Origin: Rhizobium sp. Q54 | GTDB taxonomy: Bacteria > Pseudomonadota > Alphaproteobacteria > Rhizobiales > Xanthobacteraceae | Direction of reading: 5' to 3' | DNA length: 59,232 bases | Assembly (NCBI GenBank): GCA_945861265.1 | Contig: CAMAUC010000017.1 | Location: 1 to 59,232, forward strand | Shown here: piece by piece, positions 19,374-29,833 of the stretch | How the letters are laid out: every line of letters begins with the position of its first letter | Numbering within the stretch: the stretch's first letter is position 1 | Position numbers and translations under genes: made by a program | The notes under the pieces: model-generated | Database searches by the model: none | Seen by the model: the letters and a program-made list of their open reading frames with translations, nothing else | Told to the model about the DNA's origin: nothing

Positions 19374-20087
19374 CTAGCCGACGACGGTCGTGCGCCCCTG
19401 ACCGCGCAGAACCGTCTCGATCGCGTTTTCTCCGGCGATCGAGAAAACGATGATAGGCGTCCGGTTCTCCCTAGCAAGCGCGAAGGCGGCGCCGTCCATC
19501 ACCCGAAGGTCCTTTTCGATCGCTTCCTGATGGCCGAGGCGCTCGTAACGCTTTGCGTTTGGGTCCTTTTTGGGGTCGGCGGTATAGACGCCGTCGACAT
19601 TGGTGGCCTTGAGTACGGCTTGGCATTCCAGCTCGGCGGCGCGCAGCACGGCGGTGGTGTCGGTGGTGAAAAACGGGTTGCCGGTCCCGGCGGCCAGCAA
19701 AACCACCCGGCCCTTGGCCAGATTCTTCATGGCGCGCTTGCGGTTATAAGTTTCGCAGACCGAGGTCATGGCGAGTGCCGACAGCGTGCGCGCCTCGCGG
19801 CCCTGCCGCTCGATGGCCGCTTCCAGCACCAGGCAGTTCATCACCGTCGCCAGCATGCCCATGGTGTCGCCGACCGGGCGCGGCACGCCGCGCGAGGAGA
19901 CTTCGACGCCGCGGAAAATGTTGCCGCCGCCGACGACGACCCCGAGCTCGACCCCAAGCTTGGCGGTTGCCGCGAGATCGGCGGCGATGCGTTCGACGGT
20001 CGCCTGATCGATGCCGAAGGGCTTGTCGCCGTTGAGCGCTTCGCCGGAAAGCTTGACGATGACGCGCTTGTAAATCGGATCAGACAT
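19374..20087 (-). CDS. pyrH: UMP kinase
   Basis: PyrH phosphorylates UMP to UDP and is the hexameric bacterial amino-acid-kinase-fold enzyme regulated by GTP and UTP. The 237-residue length is typical. [20 protein letters not shown] at the N-terminus carries the ATP-binding loop. [12 protein letters not shown] and [14 protein letters not shown] follow, then [20 protein letters not shown], the UMP-binding and catalytic segment. [20 protein letters not shown] is a further family hallmark. The start ATG at 20087 is unambiguous. It is separated from tsf by an 81-bp gap containing a GC-rich hairpin. Confidence 0.97.
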   Translation of the reverse strand: MSDPIYKRVIVKLSGEALNGDKPFGIDQATVERIAADLAATAKLGVELGVVVGGGNIFRGVEVSSRGVPRPVGDTMGMLATVMNCLVLEAAIERQGREARTLSALAMTSVCETYNRKRAMKNLAKGRVVLLAAGTGNPFFTTDTTAVLRAAELECQAVLKATNVDGVYTADPKKDPNAKRYERLGHQEAIEKDLRVMDGAAFALARENRTPIIVFSIAGENAIETVLRGQGRTTVVG

Positions 20088-20128
20088 AAGTGGCGACCCT
20101 AAAATTCATCAGCACATCAAGACGCGAA

Positions 20129-20160
20129 ACCGGCGCCCAAGTTTGGCCTTGGGCGCCGGT
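20129..20160 (-). terminator. GC-rich hairpin between tsf and pyrH
   Basis: ACCGGCGCCCAAG and CTTGGGCGCCGGT form a perfect 13-bp stem. Reading leftward it is followed by TTTCGCG and lacks a long U-run, so it is at best a weak terminator, attenuator or mRNA-stabilising processing hairpin. It closely resembles the hairpin between rpsB and tsf. Confidence 0.6.
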
Positions 20161-20168
20161 CGAATTAA

Positions 20169-21098
20169 TCAGCTCTGGCCGGCCGCCGCGGCGACTTCGG
20201 CGGCGAAGTCGGCTTCCTGCTTTTCGATGCCCTCGCCGAGACCGTAACGCACGAAGCCCGTGATCTTGATCGGACCGCCGACCTTGCCTTCGGCTTCCTT
20301 GACCGCCTGCGCCACCGACTTCTTGCCGCTGTCGTCGAAGATGAAGGGCTGCTCGAGGAACGTCTGTTCCTTGTAAAAGGTCTTGATGCCGGATTCGACG
20401 ATCTTCTCGATCATCGCCTCGGGCTTGCCCTGCTGACGGAATTTGTCGGCCAGCACATCCTTCTCGCGCTTGACGATTTCCGGATCGACACCCGACGCAT
20501 CGAGCGCCAGCGGATTGGACGATGCGACATGCATCGCCAGCTGACGGCCGAGCGCGGTCAGTTCATCGACATTGCCGGTCGATTCAAGACCGACGAGCAC
20601 GCCGATCTTGCCGAGACCATCGCTGACCGCGTTGTGAATGTAGGAGCCAATCGCGCCCTTGGAGACTTCGACAATCGCGGCGCGGCGCAGCGACATGTTC
20701 TCGCCGATCTTGGCAATCGTGTCGTTGATCGCCTCGTTGACGCTGATCGCGCCGACCTTGGCGGCCTTGATCGCTTCGACATCGGCGCCGGCGTCGAATG
20801 CGACATTGGCGGCCATCTTGACGAGGCCCTGGAACAGGTCGTTGCGGGCGACGAAATCGGTTTCCGAATTCAGTTCGACGACGACCGCCTTGGGACCGCG
20901 AACGGAGACGCCAATCAAGCCTTCGGCAGCGACGCGGCCTGCCTTCTTGGCGGCCTTCGACAGGCCCTTCTTGCGCAGCCAATCCTGCGCGGCTTCCATC
21001 TCGCCGCCGGTCTCGGTCAGCGCGGCCTTGCAATCCATCATGCCTGCGCCGGTCGACTCGCGCAGTTCCTTGACCATTTGTGCGGTGATCTGTGCCAT
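20169..21098 (-). CDS. tsf: Elongation factor Ts
   Basis: EF-Ts is the nucleotide exchange factor for EF-Tu. The 309-residue protein begins [20 protein letters not shown], the UBA-like N-terminal domain with the MMDCKAAL motif. The core contains [19 protein letters not shown], the Asp-Phe-Val contact region with EF-Tu. A dimerisation-like C-terminal half ends [20 protein letters not shown]. It lies 105 bases after rpsB, with which it is almost always co-transcribed, and is bracketed by two related GC hairpins. The assignment is firm. Confidence 0.97.
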   Translation of the reverse strand: MAQITAQMVKELRESTGAGMMDCKAALTETGGEMEAAQDWLRKKGLSKAAKKAGRVAAEGLIGVSVRGPKAVVVELNSETDFVARNDLFQGLVKMAANVAFDAGADVEAIKAAKVGAISVNEAINDTIAKIGENMSLRRAAIVEVSKGAIGSYIHNAVSDGLGKIGVLVGLESTGNVDELTALGRQLAMHVASSNPLALDASGVDPEIVKREKDVLADKFRQQGKPEAMIEKIVESGIKTFYKEQTFLEQPFIFDDSGKKSVAQAVKEAEGKVGGPIKITGFVRYGLGEGIEKQEADFAAEVAAAAGQS

Positions 21099-21167
21099 CT
21101 CGATAATTCCTTCAACGGATCGCGGCCGGCCGGGCCGGCGGCGTCGTTCAATCCCGATTCAAAGAAA

Positions 21168-21197
21168 CCGGCGCCCGCGTGTTGCCGCGGGCGCCAG
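21168..21197 (-). terminator. GC-rich hairpin between rpsB and tsf
   Basis: GGCGCCCGCG and CGCGGGCGCC form a strong stem around a TGTTGC loop, only seven bases after the rpsB stop. Leftward it runs into GGTTTCTTTG, a short interrupted U-tract, so partial termination or processing between rpsB and tsf is possible. It shares the GGCGCC core and AAACCGGCGCCC flank with the hairpin at 20129. Confidence 0.6.
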
Positions 21198-21203
21198 CTT
21201 TTA

Positions 21204-22211
21204 TTACTCGGCTTCCGCCGTCATCTGCTTGGCCTTGGCGACCCAGCCATCGACGCGGCCCGGCAGGCCGACTTCTTCGCCGACATTATGCGCGGCGGTG
21301 GCCGACAGTTCGGCGATCTGCGTGTAGTGGAAAATGCCGAGATCGTTGAGCTGCTTTTCTATCGCCGGCGAAATACCCGGCAGCTTCTTGAGGTCGTCGG
21401 CGACGCCGCGCGGACCGGCAAGCTGCTCGAAGCCGAGATCGGCCGCGGCCGGCACGGTCGGGATGGTTTCCGCCATGATCGGCTTTTCCTGGGCGCCGAG
21501 ATCGACGCCGCGCTCGCCCTGCGAACGCGAAATGCCGTCAAGCGCGGCGCGCGCGATCAGGTCGCAATATAGCGTCACGGCGCGGGCGGCGTCATCATTG
21601 CCCGGGACCGGATAGGTGATGCCGGCCGGATCGCAGTTGGTGTCGATGATCGCGGCGACCGGAATGTTCAGACGGCGCGCTTCCTTGATCGCGATGTCTT
21701 CCTTGTTGGTGTCGATCACGAAGATCAGGTCGGGCACGCCGCCCATATCCTTGATGCCGCCGAGCGAGCGGTCGAGCTTGTCGCGCTCGCGCTGCATCGT
21801 CAGGCGTTCTTTCTTGGTGTAGCTCTGCGCAGCGCCGGTGCCGAGCATCTCCTCGAGCTTGCGCAGGCGCGAGATCGAGCCGGAGATGGTCTTCCAGTTG
21901 GTCAGCGTGCCGCCGAGCCAGCGCGAATTGACGTAATACTGCGCCGACTGCTTGGCCGCCGCGGCGATGCCGTCGGCCGCCTGGCGCTTGGTGCCGACGA
22001 ACAGGATGCGGCCGCCCTTGGCGACCGTGTCGCTGACGGCCTGGAGCGCGCGCTGAAGCATCGGCACGGTCTGGGCGAGGTCGACGATGTGAATGTTGTT
22101 GCGGGTGCCGAAGATGTATTGACCCATCTTCGGGTTCCAGCGGTGGGCCTGATGGCCAAAGTGCACGCCAGCTTCCAATAGCTGACGCATCGTGAAGTCA
22201 GGAAGAGCCAT
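21204..22211 (-). CDS. rpsB: Ribosomal protein S2 with extended C-terminus
   Basis: S2 is a 30S head protein. Residues 1 to about 235 are the standard fold, with [35 protein letters not shown] and [22 protein letters not shown]. coli S2 has 241 residues; this one has 335. The extra C-terminal part (about 255-335) contains [20 protein letters not shown], which looks like a helix-hairpin-helix unit, a known extension of alphaproteobacterial S2 whose role is not established. The gene has its own promoter-like element and an approximately 130-base leader with a hairpin, and heads the long rpsB-tsf-pyrH-frr and envelope block. Confidence 0.96.
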   Translation of the reverse strand: MALPDFTMRQLLEAGVHFGHQAHRWNPKMGQYIFGTRNNIHIVDLAQTVPMLQRALQAVSDTVAKGGRILFVGTKRQAADGIAAAAKQSAQYYVNSRWLGGTLTNWKTISGSISRLRKLEEMLGTGAAQSYTKKERLTMQRERDKLDRSLGGIKDMGGVPDLIFVIDTNKEDIAIKEARRLNIPVAAIIDTNCDPAGITYPVPGNDDAARAVTLYCDLIARAALDGISRSQGERGVDLGAQEKPIMAETIPTVPAAADLGFEQLAGPRGVADDLKKLPGISPAIEKQLNDLGIFHYTQIAELSATAAHNVGEEVGLPGRVDGWVAKAKQMTAEAE

Positions 22212-22267
22212 TTAAATTCTCCGGTTGATCCGCCGCGAATGTGTGTGAGCCCTTCTTTTCGTTGAAG

Positions 22268-22294
22268 AAAAAGGGGCCACCGGACGGCCTTTTT
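22268..22294 (-). promoter_or_regulatory. Terminator-like hairpin in the rpsB leader
   Basis: Read leftward, AAAAAGGCC pairs with GGCC-CC-TTTTT (two-base bulge) around a GTCCGGT loop, and the run of five U closes it. It lies about 57 bases upstream of the rpsB ATG and within the predicted transcript, so it could act as an attenuator or S2 feedback site. It could also just be the end of an upstream transcript. Confidence 0.45.
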
Positions 22295-22346
22295 GACCCA
22301 TTGTCGGGGCCTAAAGCCAACATCCGCGTGAGTGATGTGCCGGGCT

Positions 22347-22373
22347 TATATAGGGACGACTCTCCATAAGCAA
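22347..22373 (-). promoter_or_regulatory. Candidate promoter for rpsB
   Basis: Leftward, TTGCTT (22373-22368) and TATATA (22352-22347) are separated by 15 bases. The surrounding CTTG...CTATATA resembles the alphaproteobacterial housekeeping consensus, although the spacing is short. It would start a transcript about 130 bases upstream of rpsB. Confidence 0.4.
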
Positions 22374-22457
22374 GGCGGGCGGCGGGGCCTTTCGGCCCGC
22401 TATAGCCTGCCTCAGCGCCCTGCCCACGCGGCCCGTCTGGAGCGGCAAAACGCCCGC

Positions 22458-23522
22458 TCAGACTTTGAAATACTCCGAATACCGGCGCTTGATTTCATCG
22501 CCCTGCGCCGCCACCGCGGCCGGATCGTCCTTCATCAGCTTGATCGCCGACAGCGGGACGCGGCCGGGCTTGTCCTTGACCAGCGCGTGGACCGATCGCA
22601 GGCCGCCGGCGTCGACGAACAGGCGCTGCGCCTCGACCGTGAACAGGTAGTTCTGGAACAGCCGGGCGGAGTTGGGATGCGGCGCGGCGACAAAGATCGC
22701 CGATGGCTGCACGATGAAGGGTGAGCCTTCGGTGGCGTAGACCGCCTCGATCGGGCTGCCGGCTTCTTTCAGCAGCAGGACGTTGTATTCATTGCCGTCC
22801 GCCATCACCGGCCGTTCGCCCAGGATGACTTTCTTCGGCGTATCGGTGGCGGACTGGACCTGCATGACGTTCTGCTTGGCCAGTTTTTCAAAATAGGGCC
22901 AGCCGAGATCGCGCGCCATCTGGAAGGTCGACGTCATGATGGTGCCGCTGTAACTCGGATGCGCTTTGACGATCTTGCCCTTCCATTTCGGATCGAGCAG
23001 ATCAGCGAAACTTTTCGGCGCTTCGTCGCGCTTCACCATGTCCGTATTGTAGCCGATCACGCACAGCGACGAGCGCACCGTGGCGTAAGTGCCGTCCGCG
23101 TCCCGGTGCTCGGCGGGAATATGCCGGGCGACATCCTCCGGCACATAAGGCGCCAGCCACTTCTGCTGCTTCCAGATGAGGAATTGCGCGGCGTCGCCGG
23201 TGCTGACGGCATCGACCGTATGAATGTTGGCGGCATATTCCTGACCGACGCGGGTGAAGATGCGCTCGCCGCCCGCGCGCTCGACGCGCACGCCGATGCC
23301 GGGAAATTTCCGCTCAAAGGCTTTGCCGACCATCGTCGCCAGTTGCAGATCGGCCGAGGTGTACCACACCACCGTGCCTTCCTTCGTCGCCGCCGCGATC
23401 AGCGCCGGCGTGATTGCTTCCGCCGCCGGCGCCGCCGCGCGCGCCGGCGCGGCGAAGGCGGTCACCGCCAGCGCGGCGGACTTTTTAAGTACCTCACGGC
23501 GTGTCGGCCGATGATTTTTCAT
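22458..23522 (-). CDS. Periplasmic solute-binding protein, iron(III)-type ABC family, Tat signal
   Basis: The 354-residue protein (start ATG 23522) begins MKNHRPTRREVLKKSAALAV and ends its leader near PARAAA. TRREVLKK is a twin-arginine motif, so export is probably by Tat in folded form. The mature part has GTVVWYTSADLQLATMVGKA, FERKFPGIGVRVERAGG, LWKGKIV-type LLDPKWKGKIVKAHPSYSG and ILGERPVMADGNEYN. These are features of the AfuA/FbpA-like extracellular solute-binding proteins that deliver iron or small organic ligands. Ligand residues cannot be assigned. No permease or ATPase gene is nearby; the only companion is a Bug-family binding protein 11 bases upstream. A longer frame to 23579 exists but the ATG at the Tat motif is better. 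Confidence 0.85.
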   Translation of the reverse strand: MKNHRPTRREVLKKSAALAVTAFAAPARAAAPAAEAITPALIAAATKEGTVVWYTSADLQLATMVGKAFERKFPGIGVRVERAGGERIFTRVGQEYAANIHTVDAVSTGDAAQFLIWKQQKWLAPYVPEDVARHIPAEHRDADGTYATVRSSLCVIGYNTDMVKRDEAPKSFADLLDPKWKGKIVKAHPSYSGTIMTSTFQMARDLGWPYFEKLAKQNVMQVQSATDTPKKVILGERPVMADGNEYNVLLLKEAGSPIEAVYATEGSPFIVQPSAIFVAAPHPNSARLFQNYLFTVEAQRLFVDAGGLRSVHALVKDKPGRVPLSAIKLMKDDPAAVAAQGDEIKRRYSEYFKV

Positions 23523-23533
23523 GCTGCTAATCG

Positions 23534-24532
23534 CTACTGCTTGCCGACCAGATCGAGGCGCTTGAGCAACGCGCCCCATTTTTCAGATTCCGCCGCGACG
23601 TAGACCTTGGCGGCGGCCGGGCCGAGCGGCGGCGACACCGGCACAAGGCCCATGCTCTTGATGCGATCGATAATGACCGGGTCTTTCAGCGCATCCTGGA
23701 GCACCGCGTGCAATTTATCGGTCACCGCCTTGGGCGTCTTGGCCGGCGCGGCAATCATGTGCCACGACACGGCTTCGAAATCGGGCGCCTTTATCGCTTC
23801 GCCTATCGTCGGCACATCGGGCAATTGCGGCAAGCGCTCCGTCGATGTGGTGCCGAAAGCCTTGAGCCGGCCGTCCTTGAGCAGCGGAATCGCCAGCGAC
23901 GGATCGGCGAAGACAAGATCGACGTGCCCGGCCATCACGTCGCTGATCGCCTGCGCCATGCTGCCTTTATACGGAACATGGGTGAGATCGATATCGAGCT
24001 TGGCCTTGAGCAATTCGCCGGCCAGATGCGGCGCCAATCCAACGCCGGTCGAGGCGAAAGTGATGCGGCCCGGCTCGGCCTTCGCGGCCTTGACCAGATC
24101 GGGCAGTGTCGGCCAAGGCGAGCCCGCGCGCGCCACCAGAATGAACGGGATCTTCGCATAGAGCGCGATCGGCTCAAAGTCCTGATCCGGATCGAAGCGC
24201 AGTGTCTTGAAATATATCTTGTTGATGGCATAGACGCCACTAGACGCGACCAGCAGCGTATGGCCGTCGGGCTTGGCGCGCGCGACCGCTTCGGCGGCGA
24301 GATTGCCGGCGGCGCCGCCGCGGTTATCGACGATGAACGGTTTGCCGAAGCGTTCGGCGAGTTTCTCGCCGTAAAGGCGCGTGATCACATCCATCGATCC
24401 GCCGGCGCCAAGCGCCACGATGACGGTCACGTTTTCGGTCGGATAATCCTGCGCCTTGAGCGGAGCGATCGCGGCGGCCGCCGCCAGAATGACGGCCGCG
24501 AACCCGGCCTTCGTTACACTGCCCAGCATCAC
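23534..24532 (-). CDS. Bug/TctC-family tripartite tricarboxylate-type solute-binding protein
   Basis: A 332-residue secreted binding protein with a Sec signal (MMLGSVTKAGFAAVILAAAA, cleavage near LKAQD). The mature start DYPTENVTVIVALGAGGSMD is the hallmark of the Bug family, as are IVDNRGGAAGNLAAEAVARA, PDGHTLL and VPYKGSMAQAISDVMAGHVD. Bug proteins bind small carboxylates; some serve TctAB transporters, but many are orphans with sensing roles. No tctA or tctB is seen here. The gene starts 18 bases after the dnaE stop and could be read through from it. The ligand is unknown. Confidence 0.9.
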   Translation of the reverse strand: MMLGSVTKAGFAAVILAAAAAIAPLKAQDYPTENVTVIVALGAGGSMDVITRLYGEKLAERFGKPFIVDNRGGAAGNLAAEAVARAKPDGHTLLVASSGVYAINKIYFKTLRFDPDQDFEPIALYAKIPFILVARAGSPWPTLPDLVKAAKAEPGRITFASTGVGLAPHLAGELLKAKLDIDLTHVPYKGSMAQAISDVMAGHVDLVFADPSLAIPLLKDGRLKAFGTTSTERLPQLPDVPTIGEAIKAPDFEAVSWHMIAAPAKTPKAVTDKLHAVLQDALKDPVIIDRIKSMGLVPVSPPLGPAAAKVYVAAESEKWGALLKRLDLVGKQ

Positions 24533-24550
24533 GCTCTCCCTGAATGGCGT

Positions 24551-28000
<3,450 letters not shown>

Positions 28001-28020
28001 GAAAGCTCGAAGGTTTGGTG

Positions 28021-28054
28021 CCCGGCGACCGGGTGATTCTGGTTCTTCAACCAG
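28021..28054 (-). promoter_or_regulatory. Two adjacent hairpins in the dnaE leader
   Basis: CCCGG-CGA-CCGGG (28021-28033) and CTGGTT-CTTC-AACCAG (28039-28054) are two perfect stem-loops placed 20-55 bases upstream of the dnaE ATG. They may shape dnaE translation or end transcripts from the small gene upstream. The rest of 28055-28287 shows GC-rich sequence without a supportable gene. Confidence 0.4.
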
Positions 28055-28287
28055 AGTGAGGATCGCCCGCCCTCAAGTCCACCTTCGATGACGCCCGCAC
28101 AAGACCTATGACGGTTTTGCACAGGGCCGGCGTTTCACCCCCGCCAAATCAGGCGGTTCCCCGCCATGCCCGGCTGCGGGCCCGTTAAGGCGCCCTCAGA
28201 CCGGCCATGACCACTCGGATACGCCACGCAAAACGCAACCGCACGCAACGCAAACGCCACCGGGTACGCGAAGAAACACGCACGCGA

Positions 28288-28386
28288 CTATAGATTGCTG
28301 ATGACTTGCGACCAGATGGCAATCATGCCGACGAACATGGACAGTGCGGCAAGGGTCGCGGCCTCTTGGATGACGGCTTTGATCAT
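28288..28386 (-). CDS. Predicted 32-residue single-pass membrane peptide with SOS-type promoter
   Basis: The frame from ATG 28386 to TAG 28288 encodes 32 residues: MIKAVIQEAATLAALSMF, then VGMIAIWSQVISNL. A hydrophobic helix spans about residues 8-27, preceded by a Lys and flanked by polar ends, so it should insert in the inner membrane. GGAG lies six bases before the ATG (28396-28393). A sigma-70-like promoter with a LexA-type box sits 26-55 bases upstream. Known SOS-induced membrane peptides of similar size are TisB (29 aa, E. coli) and SidA (29 aa, Caulobacter division inhibitor). I see the same plan but cannot show homology. The complete promoter-operator-RBS-ORF arrangement argues it is a real gene. 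dnaE follows 287 bases downstream on the same strand. Confidence 0.75.
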   Translation of the reverse strand: MIKAVIQEAATLAALSMFVGMIAIWSQVISNL

Positions 28387-28411
28387 GACTTTCTCCACAG
28401 AACGTTTAGAG

Positions 28412-28441
28412 AACATAGTTCATGTTCTGTTCCGGAGTCAA
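28412..28441 (-). promoter_or_regulatory. Promoter with LexA (SOS) box between -35 and -10
   Basis: Leftward, TTGACT (28441-28436) and TATGTT (28417-28412) are spaced by 18 bases. On the plus strand the spacer contains GTTC-ATGTTCT-GTTC at 28418-28432, an exact match to the alphaproteobacterial LexA operator GTTC-N7-GTTC (equivalently GAAC-N7-GAAC). An overlapping palindrome GAACAT-AGTTC-ATGTTC spans 28411-28427. LexA bound here would block the promoter directly. The expected transcript starts near 28405, about 20 bases before the small-peptide ATG. Confidence 0.75.
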
Positions 28442-28517
28442 GCAAGATTACGAAGATACCGCCTGCGACGAATTCCACTTTAAAATCAGATATTTAAAAA
28501 TAAGCCTAGGCTGGCCG

Positions 28518-28600
28518 CCTTAACCAGCTCCACCACGAGGCCACCCAAGATAGTCACCCGCCTGTCTAGGCAAGGGCGACGTCCATATGGTTGGCGGGCG
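28518..28600 (-). pseudogene. Decayed duplicate of the 3' end of lolD
   Basis: The segment aligns to the end of the intact lolD (29100-29182) almost without gaps: CCAGCTCCACCAC and GATAGTCACCCGCC are identical, and GTCCATAT recurs at the right distance. In translation it gives RRVTILGGLVVELV against the intact [14 protein letters not shown], then a one-base deletion and a lost stop codon. No ABC motifs remain. It and the intact copy bracket the secreted-protein gene at 28716, so the pair may record the event that brought that gene in. Confidence 0.7.
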
Positions 28601-28635
28601 GCGCTATCTTCCGCTCTCTCAAGCCACCCCCGAAT

Positions 28636-28666
28636 TTGTACGCTGCCCTTCGCCGGATCATATGAT
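28636..28666 (+). promoter_or_regulatory. Weak candidate promoter for the 28716 gene
   Basis: TTGTAC (28636-28641) and TATGAT (28661-28666) are 19 bases apart. The AT-rich stretch CATATGATACACTCTTAG stands out from the GC-rich surroundings. The gene's ATG follows about 50 bases later with GGGAG as ribosome-binding site. Confidence 0.35.
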
Positions 28667-28715
28667 ACACTCTTAGGTAGATTATTGTAGTTAGAGCACT
28701 CATTGGGAGTGGCAC

Positions 28716-29048
28716 ATGAACACAAGTTTCGTCCGACAGGCACTGATCGCGGGAATCGCTTTTCTTGCAACGACTTCGGCGGCGAGCGCCTATCACTTCC
28801 GTCTCACCAACAATACCAAAGAGACGGTCGTGTATATCAACATGCACACCGTGTCGGTCTTCTGCCACGATGTCTCGTGGTCCGGCGAGATGAAACCGGG
28901 CACATCAATGGTCTTGAGCAGTGCCAGCATCTGTCTGGTCGATCGCGTCTACGTCAAGACCAAGTCAGGTATCGAACAATCCTGGAGCGGCGTCGGGCTG
29001 ACAGGCGGCGAATTTGCGTGGAGACGCGGCAAGGAACTCAGCCCGTAA
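28716..29048 (+). CDS. Small secreted protein of unknown function
   Basis: The 110-residue product has a clear Sec signal (MNTSFVRQALIAGIAFLATT, cleavage near SAASA-YH at residue 25). The mature 85 residues begin YHFRLTNNTKETVVYINMHT and contain two cysteines, Cys50 and Cys73, which could form a disulfide in the periplasm. The tail EFAWRRGKELSP is basic. I do not recognise a family; alternating hydrophobic residues and Asn/Thr-rich turns suggest a small beta-sandwich. It is oriented against both neighbours, between a lolD remnant and the intact lolD, which suggests late arrival. GGGAG precedes the ATG. Base composition is slightly more AT-rich than its neighbours. Confidence 0.75.
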   Translation: MNTSFVRQALIAGIAFLATTSAASAYHFRLTNNTKETVVYINMHTVSVFCHDVSWSGEMKPGTSMVLSSASICLVDRVYVKTKSGIEQSWSGVGLTGGEFAWRRGKELSP

Positions 29049-29101
29049 TATGGGTGCGGCCGCGCAAGCCGTTTGAACCGTCCGCCCGGCGCAGCCGACC
29101 C

Positions 29102-29833
29102 TCAATCCAGCTCCACCACCAGCCCATCCTTGATAGTCACCCGCCGGTCCATGCGGGCGGCGATGTCCATATTGTGGGTGGCGATGATGGTGGCGAGCCC
29201 CGAGGCGCGCACCAGTTGGGTAAAGGCCGCGAACACGTGATCGGCGGTCTTCACGTCCAGGTTTCCGGTCGGCTCGTCGGCCAAAAGGATACGCGGCGCA
29301 TTCGCCACCGCGCGGGCAATGGCAACGCGCTGCTGTTCGCCGCCGGACAGTTCCGGCGGCCGGTGATTGAGACGCCCTTTCAGGCCGAGATAATCCAGCA
29401 GTTCGATGGCGCGCTTCTTCGCCTCGGCGCGCCCTAGGCCGCGGATCATCTGCGGCATCAGCACGTTTTCAAGTGCTGTAAATTCCGGCAGCAAATGGTG
29501 CGACTGATAGACGAAGCCGATCTCGTTGCGGCGGATGCGGGTGCGCTCGGTGTCCGACAAATTCGCCGTCGCCCGGCCGTCGACATAGACCTCGCCATGG
29601 TCGGGATGCTCGAGCAGGCCGGCGAGATGCAAAAGCGTCGACTTGCCGGCGCCGGACGGACCGACCAGCGCCACCGATTGCCCGGCCCATAGCGCCAGCT
29701 CCGCGCCGCTGAGAATGTTCAGCGTGGCGTCGCCCTGGTTATAGTGGCGCTCGATATCGTGCAGGAACAGGATCGGAATTTCCTGCGGCGGTTCTTCAAA
29801 TTCCGCTTCAACATCCACGTCGAGGCTACTCAT
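29102..29833 (-). CDS. lolD: Lipoprotein-releasing ABC transporter ATPase LolD
   Basis: LolD powers extraction of outer-membrane lipoproteins from the inner membrane to LolA, together with LolC/E. The 243-residue ATPase has Walker [21 protein letters not shown], the signature [17 protein letters not shown], Walker [14 protein letters not shown] and the switch His in [26 protein letters not shown] is the LolD-type Q-loop region. About 20 acidic residues ([20 protein letters not shown]) precede the domain. The gene overlaps the end of lolE by eight bases. A degraded copy of its 3' end lies 500 bases downstream. Confidence 0.95.
   Translation of the reverse strand: MSSLDVDVEAEFEEPPQEIPILFLHDIERHYNQGDATLNILSGAELALWAGQSVALVGPSGAGKSTLLHLAGLLEHPDHGEVYVDGRATANLSDTERTRIRRNEIGFVYQSHHLLPEFTALENVLMPQMIRGLGRAEAKKRAIELLDYLGLKGRLNHRPPELSGGEQQRVAIARAVANAPRILLADEPTGNLDVKTADHVFAAFTQLVRASGLATIIATHNMDIAARMDRRVTIKDGLVVELD

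Noticed and set aside
28566-28868. A minus-strand frame of 100 codons over the start of the secreted-protein gene
   Set aside because: Opposite strand of a gene with a clear signal peptide and ribosome-binding site; no support of its own.
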